Positions 5,327 through 5,540 of a stretch of 5,540 nt of DNA are shown here, piece after piece. The stretch spans positions 1-5,540 of the forward strand of contig CALKHM010000098.1 in NCBI GenBank assembly GCA_937988695.1. Reading direction: 5' to 3'. The stretch is from an uncultured Microbacterium sp. (lineage in GTDB: Bacteria > Actinomycetota > Actinomycetes > Actinomycetales > Microbacteriaceae). Under the pieces are notes generated by a model, which did no database searches, was not told the DNA's origin, and worked only from the letters and a program-made list of their open reading frames with translations. Positions within the stretch are counted from its first letter, which is position 1. Every line of letters starts with the position of its first letter. The translations under genes were made by a program, and so were the position numbers.

Positions 5327-5540
5327 CGCACGCCCCGAAGCCGACCCTGCTCCAGCACGTCGGCCTGCCGTACTTCGTCGTCGCGTTCGTCGCGCGGCTG
5401 CCGTTCGCGATGATGGTCGTCGGCGTGCTCACGCTCGTCGTGTCGGTCCGCGGCTCGCTGTCGCTGGGCGGTCTGAACTCCGCCGCGGTCGGCCTCGGCA
5501 CCGCCTGCTTCGGTCCGCTGCTGGGTGCGGCCTCCGATCG
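5323..5540 (+). CDS. MFS transporter, N-terminal fragment (runs off the window)
   Basis: ATG 5323 overlaps the regulator stop as ATGA. The 72 complete codons visible encode a short N-terminus (MTHAPKPTLLQHVGLP), then TM1 (YFVVAFVARLPFAMMVVGVLTLVV, about 17-40), a loop (SVRGSLSLGG) and TM2 (about 51-66). The visible part ends at GAASD, with the next codon starting CG. This matches the start of MFS motif A (G-x-x-x-D-R) between TM2 and TM3, with D72 the conserved Asp. The ARLPFAMMVVGVLTLV segment looks like the N-terminal helix of 12-TM actinobacterial exporters, but the substrate is unknown. No Shine-Dalgarno sequence is present, so translation is probably coupled to the regulator. The base composition matches the other genes. 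Confidence 0.85.
   Translation, partial: MTHAPKPTLLQHVGLPYFVVAFVARLPFAMMVVGVLTLVVSVRGSLSLGGLNSAAVGLGTACFGPLLGAASD

Overview
The window looks like one end of a contig from a GC-rich actinobacterium, plausibly Microbacteriaceae (Microbacterium-like). The evidence is strong G/C use at third codon positions, GTG starts, tightly packed genes with 4-14 bp overlaps, and several TAnnnT boxes 6-7 nt upstream of start codons, the usual arrangement of leaderless actinobacterial mRNAs. The genus is an inference from style and protein families and was not tested by a search. The first 48 bases are not biological: they are Illumina P7/index/read-2 adapter sequence left on the contig end.

Layout: 1-48 adapter; 49-408 (+) the C-terminal end of a CorA-type metal channel, cut by the contig end; 459-1475 (+) an extended short-chain dehydrogenase/NAD-dependent epimerase-like protein; 1485-2942 (+) a 14-TM DHA2-type MFS transporter whose -10 box includes the stop codon of the preceding gene; 2939-3613 (+) a lipoate-protein ligase A family protein that overlaps the transporter stop by 4 bp. 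Facing these are 4096-4635 (-), a DUF488 protein, and 3600-4103 (-), a macro-domain ADP-ribose hydrolase, which overlap each other by 8 bp and form an operon. Divergent from DUF488 is 4697-5326 (+), a winged-helix regulator with a cysteine-rich C-terminal half, overlapping by 4 bp an MFS transporter (5323-5540+) that runs off the window.

There are four apparent transcription units: corA; epimerase, possibly alone; MFS-lipoate ligase; and the divergent pair DUF488-macro / regulator-MFS. The lipoate ligase and macro genes converge and overlap by 14 bp inside a perfect 8-bp inverted repeat that contains both stop codons and is the only plausible terminator there. There is no gene-free stretch over 61 bp, and I see no tRNA, rRNA, CRISPR, insertion sequence or phage genes. 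I did not find a clearly new multi-gene system. The observations most worth following are the shared stop-codon hairpin, the DUF488-macro pair, the MFS-lipoate ligase coupling, and the adapter contamination.
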